This document shows positions 1-7,401 of a stretch of DNA of 49,480 nt, one piece after another. Source of the DNA: Deltaproteobacteria bacterium (lineage in GTDB: Bacteria > Desulfobacterota > Syntrophobacteria > Syntrophobacterales > Syntrophobacteraceae); the NCBI GenBank assembly GCA_021813685.1, contig JAKAJS010000259.1, positions 1 to 49,480 on the forward strand. Reading direction: 5' to 3'. Position numbers and translations under genes: made by a program. The notes under the pieces were generated by a model. It was not told where the DNA came from. It worked only from the letters and a program-made list of their open reading frames with translations, and did not search any database. Position 1 is the stretch's first letter. Every line of letters starts with the position of its first letter.

Positions 1-147
1 GCGAGAAGCGAGAAGCGGGAAGCGAGAAGCGGGAAGCGGGAAGCGGGAAGCGGGAAGCGGGAAGCGAGAAGCGAGAAGCGAGAAGCGGGAAGCGGGAAGC
101 GGGAAGCGAGAAGCGAGAAGCGAGAAGCGGGAAGCGGGAAGCGAGAA
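1..147. repeat. Heptamer tandem repeat, 21 copies
   Basis: Twenty-one uninterrupted 7-bp units, each GCGAGAA or GCGGGAA, run from the window edge to base 147. The array may continue to the left. Units differ only at the fourth base (A or G). The same heptamer recurs at several other intergenic sites and inside lptE, so it is a dispersed repeat family of this genome. No coding function is seen. Confidence 0.95.
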
Positions 148-165
148 GTAAAAAAAGAGACAGGA

Positions 166-271
166 AGAAAAAGCGGGAAGGGCGGAGCGGGAAGAGGTTT
201 TTTATTCCTGCTTCCTGCTTCCTGCTTCCCGCTTCCCGCTTCCGCTCTTTAGTTTCCCGCTTCCGCTCTTA
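166..271. repeat. Inverted heptamer repeats behind acs, possible terminator
   Basis: Plus-orientation heptamers near 171-196 are followed by reverse-complement copies at 207-265 (CTTCCTG and CTTCCCG units). Read on the minus strand, directly after the acs stop at 274, the two blocks can fold into an imperfect long hairpin followed by a T-rich stretch (complement of 164-171). This could terminate acs transcription. The fold is by eye only. Confidence 0.5.
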
Positions 272-273
272 AA

Positions 274-2226
274 TCAGGCAGACTTTACCGGGGCTGCGGC
301 GGACTGGCGATTTTTCAGCAGGTCGTCCACTACGGCCGGTTCGGCAAGTGTAGAGGTATCGCCGAGATTTTCGATTTCGTTTGCCGCGATTTTCCTCAAG
401 ATGCGCCGCATGATCTTGCCCGAGCGCGTCTTGGGGAGTCCGGGAGCCCACTGGATAAAGTCGGGAGAGGCAATCGGGCCGATTTCTTTTCGCACCCACT
501 GCACCAATTCCTTGCGGAGCTCGTCGGTTGGTTCCACACCGGCCTTCAGCGTAACGAAGGCGTAGATTCCCTGGCCTTTGAGATCGTGCGGGGAACCGAC
601 GACCGCCGATTCGGCCACGGACGGATGAGCCACCAGGGCGCTTTCGACTTCGGCCGTTCCCAGGCGGTGGCCCGAAACGTTTATAACGTCGTCAACGCGC
701 CCGGTGATCCAGTAATAGCCGTCTTCATCCCGTCTCGCCCCGTCTCCGGTGAAGTAGTAGCCCGGGTAGTTGGAAAAGTAGGTCTGCTTGAAACGGTCGT
801 GGTCGCCGTAAACACTCCGGAGCATGCCCGGCCACGAGTCCTTCATGACCAGGTAGCCCTCGCCGGCACCTTCGATAATCGATCCCTCCGGAGTGATAAT
901 CGCGGGCTGCACTCCGAAAAACGGTCTGGTCGCAGAGCCGGGTTTCAGATCCGTTGCGCCCGGAAGCGGGGTGATCAGTATGCCGCCTGTTTCGGTCTGC
1001 CACCAGGTATCGACGATGGGGCACCTCTTGTCGCCCACCACATCGTAATACCAGAGCCAGACTTCGGGGTTGATCGGCTCCCCTACGGTGCCCAGCACCC
1101 GAATGCTCTTCCTGGAGGCCTTCTTCACCGGCGCCTCGCCCTGTCGCATCAGGGCGCGAATGGCGGTGGGAGCGGTGTAGAAAATATTAACGTTGTGCTT
1201 GTCGACCACATCCCAGAACCTCGAAAAGTCGGGGTAGTTGGGAATGCCCTCGAACATCAGGGTTGTCGCGCCGTTGGCAAGCGGGCCGTAGACGATGTAG
1301 CTGTGCCCGGTGACCCAGCCGATATCGGCCGTACACCAGTAGACCTCGCCTTCCCGATAGTCGAATATATACTTATGGGTAACCGCGACATAGACGAGAT
1401 AGCCGCCGGTCGTGTGCAAAACGCCCTTGGGCTTGCCCGTCGAACCCGAGGTGTAGAGGATGTAGAGCGGGTCTTCCGCATCCATGTGCTCGGGAGGACA
1501 ATCCGTCGAAGCCTTGCTCATCAGTTCGTCCCAGTCGAGATCCCGGCCCGGCACGACGTTTACGTTTCCACCGGTGTGCTTGACCATGACCACTTTTTCC
1601 ACAAAGGGACACTTTTTGATGGCTTCATCGGTGTTTTCCTTTAGCGGAACCTTTTTCCCACCCCGGAGACCCTCATCGGCGGTGATAACGATCTTGCCCT
1701 GGCAGTCCTCGATGCGCCCGGCCAGCGAATCGGGAGAAAACCCGGCGAACACGATCGAGTGAACCGCGCCGATCCTGGTGCAGGCGAGCATGGCGATCGC
1801 CAACTGCGGAATCATCGGAAGGTAAATCGTGATACGATCCCCCCTTTTGGCGCCCAGAGACTTCAGAACGTTTGCAAACTTACAAACTTCCGCGTGCAGT
1901 TCCGAATAGGTGATTTTCTTACTCACCGACGGATCGTCGCCTTCCCAGATGATTGCGGTCTGATTGCCCCGTTTGGCCAGGTGCCGATCCAGGCAGTTAT
2001 AGCTTACGTTGAGTTTTCCGCCCGAAAACCACTTTACGCGGATGTCGCCGCTAAAGCCCCCATCTTTTACCTTGTCCCAGGGGGAGAACCAGTCGATCGT
2101 TTTGGCCTGCTCGCCCCAAAAGCCTTCCGGATCCTTTACGGATTTTTCGTACATCTCGAGGTAGCCCTGATTGTCGCAGAGTGCGCCTTTTGTCCAGCTC
2201 GGCTGAACGGAGATCTTAGTGGACAT
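274..2226 (-). CDS. acs: Acetyl-CoA synthetase (AMP-forming)
   Basis: Activates acetate with ATP and CoA to acetyl-CoA, AMP and PPi in the cytoplasm. It is 650 residues, the usual Acs length. The adenylation-family P-loop [11 protein letters not shown] lies at residues 258-268, the conserved WWQTETG core in the middle, and [11 protein letters not shown] near residue 610 carries the lysine that Acs enzymes use in catalysis and that is regulated by acetylation. The ATG at 2226 has a strong site, CAGGAGG, six bases upstream. A minus-strand promoter lies at 2370-2398. The gene is monocistronic as far as can be seen, ending at heptamer repeats. A propionyl-CoA synthetase role is possible because the family overlaps in substrate, but the sequence reads as Acs. 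Confidence 0.93.
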   Translation of the reverse strand: MSTKISVQPSWTKGALCDNQGYLEMYEKSVKDPEGFWGEQAKTIDWFSPWDKVKDGGFSGDIRVKWFSGGKLNVSYNCLDRHLAKRGNQTAIIWEGDDPSVSKKITYSELHAEVCKFANVLKSLGAKRGDRITIYLPMIPQLAIAMLACTRIGAVHSIVFAGFSPDSLAGRIEDCQGKIVITADEGLRGGKKVPLKENTDEAIKKCPFVEKVVMVKHTGGNVNVVPGRDLDWDELMSKASTDCPPEHMDAEDPLYILYTSGSTGKPKGVLHTTGGYLVYVAVTHKYIFDYREGEVYWCTADIGWVTGHSYIVYGPLANGATTLMFEGIPNYPDFSRFWDVVDKHNVNIFYTAPTAIRALMRQGEAPVKKASRKSIRVLGTVGEPINPEVWLWYYDVVGDKRCPIVDTWWQTETGGILITPLPGATDLKPGSATRPFFGVQPAIITPEGSIIEGAGEGYLVMKDSWPGMLRSVYGDHDRFKQTYFSNYPGYYFTGDGARRDEDGYYWITGRVDDVINVSGHRLGTAEVESALVAHPSVAESAVVGSPHDLKGQGIYAFVTLKAGVEPTDELRKELVQWVRKEIGPIASPDFIQWAPGLPKTRSGKIMRRILRKIAANEIENLGDTSTLAEPAVVDDLLKNRQSAAAPVKSA

Positions 2227-2369
2227 GGAACCTCCTGAAATTGGTGTGATTTGAGGGAATTGGTTTTTTGTCCTGCTTTGGCGAAAATCGACAGAAGGAT
2301 GCTCGAAAAAACAGAAGCCAGAAGGAGATATTTCGCTTTTCTAAGCGGACCGGCAGTTTTCGGAACTTT

Positions 2370-2398
2370 TTAATAGCAGCCCATTGAAAATTTGTCAA
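2370..2398 (-). promoter_or_regulatory. Sigma-70-type promoter for acs
   Basis: On the minus strand, a perfect -35 TTGACA (complement of 2393-2398), a 17-bp spacer and a -10 TATTAA (complement of 2370-2375) point at acs. The predicted start lies about 135 bases before the acs ATG. The rest of 2227-2518 holds no convincing gene. Confidence 0.6.
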
Positions 2399-2482
2399 TA
2401 TTATCGGCCGGGATTCCCAAATGTTTTTTTTCACGAGCCGCTCCCCGTCAGAGCGGTCGTTCCTGAAGGTTCGCAGTGCAGT

Positions 2483-2517
2483 TCTTCCTGCTTCCCGCTC
2501 CTCGCTTGCTGCTTCTT
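2483..2517. repeat. Heptamer repeat, reverse orientation
   Basis: Four to five imperfect CTTCCTG/CTTCCCG/CTCGCTTG units sit immediately after the stop codon of the MoaE-like gene (2519). They belong to the family that fills 1-147. Confidence 0.7.
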
Positions 2518-2518
2518 C

Positions 2519-2884
2519 TCAAAGCAGCTTCTCTTGTTTTTTAACCGCTTCTTTCTTCAACCGATTCAAGGTCATCTCCAGGACCGGCAGAACATTTTCC
2601 CGTATGTCACCCGCAACGGCGATAAACATCACGTCGTCGCCAACCAGGCGTCTTCCGGTAAAGAGGTAGGCCTCCAGGGCGGCGATGCCCGGCTGCGCCC
2701 GCATCTGCTGAAGGATATCCTCCCATGTCTCTGTATCCACATCGATATCGAGGTACTCGACCGGTTGCCCGGCACGCGAGGTTCCGCGCGCCACCCCGTT
2801 GTGGCAGGCGATCATGCCCACCCGGGAGAAATCGACCTGTTTTTTGATCGTATCGATCAGGTCGTTCATCGTAGGTTCTTTCAT
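2519..2884 (-). CDS. MoaE-like molybdopterin synthase large subunit
   Basis: Resembles MoaE, the catalytic subunit of molybdopterin synthase, which with MoaD inserts sulfur into precursor Z during molybdenum cofactor synthesis. It has 121 residues, somewhat shorter than typical MoaE (about 150). The central GVARGTSR...PVEYLDIDVD stretch, the later LFTGRRLVGDD segment and the lysine-rich C-terminus (NRLKKEAVKKQEK) match the MoaE layout. The ATG at 2884 is preferred over an upstream in-frame start at 2911 because GGGGAGG lies six bases before it. No moaD or other molybdenum cofactor gene is adjacent. It may have diverged in function; family membership is moderately certain. Confidence 0.6.
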   Translation of the reverse strand: MKEPTMNDLIDTIKKQVDFSRVGMIACHNGVARGTSRAGQPVEYLDIDVDTETWEDILQQMRAQPGIAALEAYLFTGRRLVGDDVMFIAVAGDIRENVLPVLEMTLNRLKKEAVKKQEKLL

Positions 2885-2911
2885 GGATCCTCCCCTTTTG
2901 TTTTCCGTCAC

Positions 2912-2939
2912 AATATAGGCTGGCGAAATGTATTGTCAA
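2912..2939 (-). promoter_or_regulatory. Promoter for the MoaE-like gene
   Basis: Minus strand: -35 TTGACA (complement of 2934-2939), 16-bp spacer, -10 TATATT (complement of 2912-2917). It is about 25 bases before the chosen ATG and supports the 2884 start, since the transcript would begin near 2905. Confidence 0.65.
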
Positions 2940-2979
2940 TTGTCTCTTTTGCGGCTCGATCTTCGAGGTCGCTTTGCGG

Positions 2980-3008
2980 TTGCGCACTCAATCTGTTAAA
3001 ATTATATA
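2980..3008 (+). promoter_or_regulatory. Promoter for the ArsA-like operon
   Basis: TTGCGC (2980-2985), 17-bp spacer, TATATA (3003-3008). It stands just upstream of the Shine-Dalgarno site at 3018-3025 and forms a divergent promoter pair with the MoaE-like gene. Confidence 0.5.
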
Positions 3009-3033
3009 AGGTTTCTTGGAAGGAGCTTCAGGT

Positions 3034-4224
3034 ATGCGAATACTGCTTTATGCCGGAAAGGGCGGAGTGGGAAAAACAAGCGTTGCGGCCGCAACCGGGG
3101 TCGCGGCATCCCGAATGGGGATCAACACCCTGGTTATGTCTCTTGACCCCGCCCACAGCCTCTCGGATGCCTTCGACCTCGACCGGACACTCATGGATAA
3201 AAACCGGGGCGCCCCCATCGCTATCGTGCCGGGGCTTGCCATTCAGGAACTGGACGTCCACGAGGAGATCTCCAAATATTGGGGGGAGGTTCACAAATAT
3301 ATCTCCGTACTGCTTAGCGCCTCGGGCATCGAGGACGTGCTGGCCGAAGAGCTGGCGGTCCTTCCGGGCATGGAAGAGGTCGCGGCCCTTCTCTACGTCA
3401 ACCAGTATGCCAAGGAGAATACCTATGACCTGATCGTACTCGATTGCGCTCCAACCGCCGAATCGATCCGCTTCGTAAGCCTTCCCAAAACACTTGAGTG
3501 GTACATGAAGAAGGTTTTCCGCGTGGAAAGAAAACTGGTGCGCTACATGCGGCCGGTGGCCAAACGGGTCTCGGACATCCCACTTCCCGAAGACGAATAC
3601 TTTGCCTCCATCGAACGGCTTTTCCAGCGGCTCCATGGGGTCGACAGCCTGCTCACCGACCCCGAAATCACCTCGGTACGCCTGGTCACAAACCTCGAGA
3701 AAATGGTCCTGCGCGAAACCCAGCGCGCCTTCATGTTCTTTTCTCTCCACCAACTCTCCATCGACGGGGTGATCATCAACCGCGTTTTCCCCGAGGAGGG
3801 CTCCGACAGTTTCACCCGGGCGTGGCAAAAGTCGCAGAAGGAATACATGGAGCTTGCCCGCTCCTTTTTTCATCCCGTCCCCCTGTTTCCGATTCCTTTC
3901 TACAGCTCGGAGATCCTCGGCCTTGACGCCCTGGCAGCTCTCGGGCGCGAACTCTATCAAGAACGCAACCCGGCCGATATTTTCTACAGCCGGCGCACCT
4001 GTGAGTTCAGCGGAGAAAATGGCCGCCACACCGCAAAGATACACCTGCCGTTTTTGGAAAAAGGCGAAGTGGAGCTCTCCAAAATCGGCGAAGAACTCAT
4101 CGTGCGCATGGGAAACTTCAAAAGGAACCTTATTTTGCCCCGGGCCTTCGTCTCGCTCGAACCCGGGAAGGCCCGGCTGATCGATGACTATCTCGTAATC
4201 GATTTTGGAGGAAGCCATGAGTGA
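3034..4224 (+). CDS. ArsA/Get3-family ATPase with C-terminal HSP20-like domain
   Basis: Single-unit (396 aa) member of the ArsA/Get3 branch of SIMIBI ATPases, which includes arsenite-pump ATPases and tail-anchored-protein chaperones. The deviant Walker A GKGGVGKTS is at residues 8-16, the switch motif DPAHS at 38-42, and a switch II-like LDCAPTAESIRF near residues 140-150. The last 85 or so residues are beta-rich (KIHLPFLEKGEVELSKIGEELIVRMG and following) and look like the HSP20-like domain that follows many bacterial ArsA proteins. ATG at 3034 follows GGAAGGAG. It overlaps the next gene by 8 bp. No arsenical-resistance genes (arsR, arsB, arsC) are nearby, so arsenite efflux is not supported. 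A role in targeting or chaperoning a client is more likely but inferred. Confidence 0.85.
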   Translation: MRILLYAGKGGVGKTSVAAATGVAASRMGINTLVMSLDPAHSLSDAFDLDRTLMDKNRGAPIAIVPGLAIQELDVHEEISKYWGEVHKYISVLLSASGIEDVLAEELAVLPGMEEVAALLYVNQYAKENTYDLIVLDCAPTAESIRFVSLPKTLEWYMKKVFRVERKLVRYMRPVAKRVSDIPLPEDEYFASIERLFQRLHGVDSLLTDPEITSVRLVTNLEKMVLRETQRAFMFFSLHQLSIDGVIINRVFPEEGSDSFTRAWQKSQKEYMELARSFFHPVPLFPIPFYSSEILGLDALAALGRELYQERNPADIFYSRRTCEFSGENGRHTAKIHLPFLEKGEVELSKIGEELIVRMGNFKRNLILPRAFVSLEPGKARLIDDYLVIDFGGSHE

Positions 4225-4459
4225 ATCCATCCGCAACGACGAAGTGCACCGCGAGGAGGGCAACTGCCTTTTCTGCTCCCTTCTGAACACTGTACGAAGC
4301 GCCCGGGAAAAGCACGGAGCCTTTTACACCCACATGTACAACGCCCGCATTGAAATGCTCCAGGCGTTCCGGTCCCTCATAGACCAGCGAATCTCTTCCC
4401 TGGAAGAGAGGAGGAGCTGCACGGAGGCAAAGAAAGCGACGAAAATCGAGGTCGAGTAG
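4217..4459 (+). CDS. Small CxxC protein coupled to the ArsA-like ATPase
   Basis: Eighty residues, no recognised family. The N-terminal third is acidic and holds a CLFC pair (Cys17, Cys20). The rest is predicted helical (LLNTVRSAREKHGAFYTHMYNARIEMLQAFRSLIDQR) and ends in charged residues. The ATG at 4217 has GGAGGAAG upstream and lies inside the 3' end of the ATPase gene (8-bp overlap), so the two are almost certainly translated together. The CxxC could bind metal or act in redox. The context suggests a partner or regulator of the ATPase. Function unknown. Confidence 0.75.
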   Translation: MSESIRNDEVHREEGNCLFCSLLNTVRSAREKHGAFYTHMYNARIEMLQAFRSLIDQRISSLEERRSCTEAKKATKIEVE

Positions 4460-4473
4460 CACAGCGGCATTGT

Positions 4474-4502
4474 TTGACTCAAAACCAGGAATATACTAAC
4501 AT
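4474..4502 (+). promoter_or_regulatory. Promoter for the yhaM-holB operon
   Basis: TTGACT (4474-4479), 17-bp spacer, TAACAT (4497-4502) in the 118-bp gap after the small CxxC gene. The predicted leader to the GTG at 4578 is about 70 nt. Confidence 0.5.
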
Positions 4503-4577
4503 AGCTCTTTTACAACACTTCGTTTCCGCGCGGATACGACTTCGGTTTATTATTTGTAAAAACAAGGCAGGTGGCCG

Positions 4578-5561
4578 GTGCCCAAGACGTTCATCTCGGA
4601 ACTACAGCCCAATAGCGAAATAGCTTCCCTTTTTGCGGCCTCTGAAAAGCAGCTCAAAACCGCACGCAACGGCAACGCTTACCTTGATTTGAAGCTTGCG
4701 GACAAAACGGGCGAAGTCTCCGCCAAGATGTGGGAAAAAGCCGAGGAGGCCTCCGCGCTTTTCCAGACCGGAGAGATCGTCTATCTGCGCGCAAGAACCG
4801 AACTCTACAAGGACAAAATTCAGCTAAACATCTCCGAAATCATGCCTGTTCCTCCGGGCGCCTATGACCCGGCCGATTTTCTGCCCGTGTGCCCCCAGGA
4901 CCGCGAAGTCCTTTTCGAAAGGCTTGAAAAACTGGTAGCGGGGATGGGAGAGGGGCACTTTCGCAGACTGTGCGAAGCGGTCCTTGCCGACCCGGGAATC
5001 ATGACCCGATTTAAAACCGCCCCGGCAGCCAAGTCCATGCACCATGCCTATATCGGGGGGCTGCTAGAGCATACCGTTTCGGTCATGACGCTTGCCTACA
5101 GGATCTGCAACCATTATCCGGTTCTCGATCGCAATCAGTTGATAGCGGGCGCTTTCTTCCATGACATTGGGAAAATCGAAGAGTTCGTCTATGAAACGCA
5201 CATAGACTATTCCGACGCAGGGCGTCTCGTGGGGCACATGGTGCTGGGAACCCGGTTGATCGAGGAGGTGATCGGCCGGCTGGAGGGATTTCCCGCCCAA
5301 GCCTCTCTTCTGGTAAAGCATCTCATTTTGAGCCATCACGGGGAGACACAGTTCGGGGCAGTACGGCTGCCGGCGAGCCGGGAAGCCTTTGCCCTGCATC
5401 TGGTCGATGACCTGGATGCAAAGATGAACTCCATCGACCGGATTCTTGCCGCCGCAAGCGGGAGTAAGGGTTGTTGGACAGGCTTTGAAACCATTTTCGG
5501 CAGGCATTTTTTCCGTGGGTTTCCTCACGAGGACAATGGCGCCGAAGATGCGAAAGAGTAG
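4578..5561 (+). CDS. YhaM-like 3'-5' exoribonuclease (OB fold + HD domain)
   Basis: Likely a cytoplasmic 3'-to-5' exonuclease on RNA or single-stranded DNA, in the YhaM/CBF1 family. Residues 10-90 form an OB-fold nucleic-acid-binding domain (AYLDLKLADKTGEVSAKMW). Residues about 150-300 form an HD domain with HHAYIGGLLEHT, FFHDIGK (His195, Asp196) and LILSHHGE as metal ligands. Length (327) matches YhaM. The start is a GTG at 4578, with AGGTGG just upstream at close spacing; the GTG at 4571 is not in this frame. It heads the run into holB with an 18-bp gap. Confidence 0.85.
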   Translation: MPKTFISELQPNSEIASLFAASEKQLKTARNGNAYLDLKLADKTGEVSAKMWEKAEEASALFQTGEIVYLRARTELYKDKIQLNISEIMPVPPGAYDPADFLPVCPQDREVLFERLEKLVAGMGEGHFRRLCEAVLADPGIMTRFKTAPAAKSMHHAYIGGLLEHTVSVMTLAYRICNHYPVLDRNQLIAGAFFHDIGKIEEFVYETHIDYSDAGRLVGHMVLGTRLIEEVIGRLEGFPAQASLLVKHLILSHHGETQFGAVRLPASREAFALHLVDDLDAKMNSIDRILAAASGSKGCWTGFETIFGRHFFRGFPHEDNGAEDAKE

Positions 5562-5579
5562 ACGGGAAAATCGGCTAAG

Positions 5580-6614
5580 ATGGCGCTTTCCACCATTTCC
5601 GGCCAGCAAAGGGCCGTAGGCTTTCTCAAGCGCGTCCTCAAAAATGAGGCCGTCCCGCATGCCTTTCTTTTTTCCGGCATGAGCGGTTCGGGCAAGCTCG
5701 CAACGGCTGTCGAGTTCGCAAGAGCCCTCAATTGCCTCACGCCGCACGATCATGACGCGTGCGGAACGTGCGGGTCGTGCCGCAAACTCGACGAGGGGCT
5801 CCATCCCGATGTCGTCCATATAACGAGCGATGGCGCGTTCATCAAACTGGAGCAGATACGCGAACTGGTCAAGCGTTTCCGCTTCCGCCCGTTTGAAGGC
5901 AAATTTCGCGTGGTTATAATTCACGATGCGCAAAAGATGCTGGAGGCCACGGCCAACGCCATGCTAAAGATATTGGAGGAGCCACCCGAGGCAAATCTGT
6001 TCATTCTGCTTGCCGCCGAGTCACAGATGATCTTGCCCACGATTGTCTCGCGGTGCTGTCAGGTGCGTTTTCAGCCGCTGGACGACTCGATTGTCGCAGA
6101 GCGCCTCCAGCGTGAAGAGGGGTTTTCGCCCGAACGGGCTGCAGCGATTGCCCGCCTGGCGGAGGGAAGCCTCGAAAAAGCGCGCTGGTTTTCCGGGCAG
6201 GAGCAGACAGCGGGCTGGAAAAAGATCATCGAGAGATTGGAGAGCCTGGAGACGATTTCCATCCTCGATTTCTTCCCGATGATTGCCGAATGGGCCAAGG
6301 GCCGGGAAACCGCAGAACAGGACCTGGAGTTCATAAGGCTATGGGTAAGAGACCTCATCGTGTTGCGACTCCTTGGAGATACCGGGCGGCTGACGTTCGC
6401 CCAAAACGTCAGAGCCACGGAAGCGGCCAGGGCGGTCCCCGTTGAGCGTCTATTCAATCTATATAAAAGGGTGGAGCTGGCCATGCAGGGTTTGAAAGTC
6501 AATGCAAACCTGCAGATGACCCTGGAAGGCGTCTGCCTGGCCATAAAGGATTTTCTCTATGGAAAAGGTAATTGGAATTCGTTTTCGAAAAGGGGGCAGG
6601 CTCTATCACTTTGA
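5580..6614 (+). CDS. holB: DNA polymerase III subunit delta prime
   Basis: Clamp-loader stator subunit. AAA+ fold with P-loop-like GMSGSGKL at residues 33-40, where the usual Ser/Thr after Lys is Leu, as expected for a delta prime that does not hydrolyse ATP. The zinc module Cys52, Cys61, Cys64, Cys67 (C-x8-CGTCGSC) is typical of clamp-loader subunits, followed by LEEPPEANLFIL and the SRC-type motif TIVSRCCQVRF. At 344 aa the length is normal. The ATG at 5580 follows the exonuclease stop by 18 bp. The 3' end overlaps ricT by 56 bp, implying co-translation, an arrangement (holB then PSP1) shared with Firmicutes. Confidence 0.92.
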   Translation: MALSTISGQQRAVGFLKRVLKNEAVPHAFLFSGMSGSGKLATAVEFARALNCLTPHDHDACGTCGSCRKLDEGLHPDVVHITSDGAFIKLEQIRELVKRFRFRPFEGKFRVVIIHDAQKMLEATANAMLKILEEPPEANLFILLAAESQMILPTIVSRCCQVRFQPLDDSIVAERLQREEGFSPERAAAIARLAEGSLEKARWFSGQEQTAGWKKIIERLESLETISILDFFPMIAEWAKGRETAEQDLEFIRLWVRDLIVLRLLGDTGRLTFAQNVRATEAARAVPVERLFNLYKRVELAMQGLKVNANLQMTLEGVCLAIKDFLYGKGNWNSFSKRGQALSL

Positions 6615-7353
6615 TCCCGGCGAATTCTCTCCTCTTAAGGGCGATTATGTGATTGTGAAGACCGAACAGGGGGTCGGGCTCGGAGTGGTGGTCGAACCGC
6701 CCTGCCCGCGCAATGCGACTCTTCATCCCCGGGAAATCAAAAAAATTGAGCGAATGGCTACCGAGGAGGAAGTCCGAAAGCTTGCCGAAAACGCACAGAT
6801 CGAGGCCGAGGCCAAGAGCTTTTGCATGGAAAAAATTGCGGCTCACGGCCTGCCGATGAACCTTGTCGACGTGGAGTATTTTTTCGACGGCGCCAAGATC
6901 ATTTTCTACTTTACGGCCGAGGGCAGGGTCGATTTTCGGGAGCTCTTGAAGGACCTGGTCAGGCGGTTGCGCACCCGGGTCGAATTGCGCCAGATCGGGA
7001 TCAGAAACCAGGCAAAAATGGTGGGAGGTTTGGGGGGCTGCGGCAGGCCGCTTTGCTGTGCCACGTTTTTAAAAAATTTTCATGCGGTCTCCATAAAAAT
7101 GGCCAAGGAACAAAACCTGAGCCTCAATCCCGCAAAAATATCGGGCGCCTGCGGCAGGCTCATGTGCTGCCTGCAGTATGAACACGAGACATACAGGGAA
7201 CTTCGCAAAGACATGCCCAAGATGGGCAAGAAGGTAGAGCTGCCGGAAGGTAAGGGAAAAGTTGTCAGGCAAAACGTCATAGGCCGGTCCTACACCGTTC
7301 TTCTCGAGGACGGACGCGAGATAGACATCGAGCTGGATAAGAACAGCAAATAG
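6559..7353 (+). CDS. ricT: PSP1/RicT-family protein
   Basis: Homologue of Bacillus YaaT/RicT, a PSP1-domain protein that in Bacillus forms the Fe-S Y-complex affecting RNase Y activity. The 264 residues include six clustered cysteines, CGRPLCC (161, 166, 167) and CGRLMCC (198, 203, 204), which are likely ligands of an iron-sulfur centre, and a C-terminal KOW-like stretch (GKGKVVRQNVIGRSYTVLLEDGREI). The start lies inside holB (56-bp overlap). RicA and RicF partners are not in the window, so the Y-complex role cannot be assumed here. Confidence 0.88.
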   Translation: MEKVIGIRFRKGGRLYHFDPGEFSPLKGDYVIVKTEQGVGLGVVVEPPCPRNATLHPREIKKIERMATEEEVRKLAENAQIEAEAKSFCMEKIAAHGLPMNLVDVEYFFDGAKIIFYFTAEGRVDFRELLKDLVRRLRTRVELRQIGIRNQAKMVGGLGGCGRPLCCATFLKNFHAVSIKMAKEQNLSLNPAKISGACGRLMCCLQYEHETYRELRKDMPKMGKKVELPEGKGKVVRQNVIGRSYTVLLEDGREIDIELDKNSK

Positions 7354-7401
7354 CGAGTAGTGAATCGTGAGCGGTGAACAGTGACACAAAAAAGAGGAAG
7401 C

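Noticed and set aside
586..1644. 352-codon plus-strand frame opposite acs
   Set aside because: Opposite a certain gene, no ribosome site, no recognisable motif.
3034..4224. Arsenic-resistance operon reading of the ArsA-like gene
   Set aside because: No arsB, arsC, arsD or arsR nearby, and single-unit ArsA proteins with HSP20-like tails are not tied to arsenite efflux.
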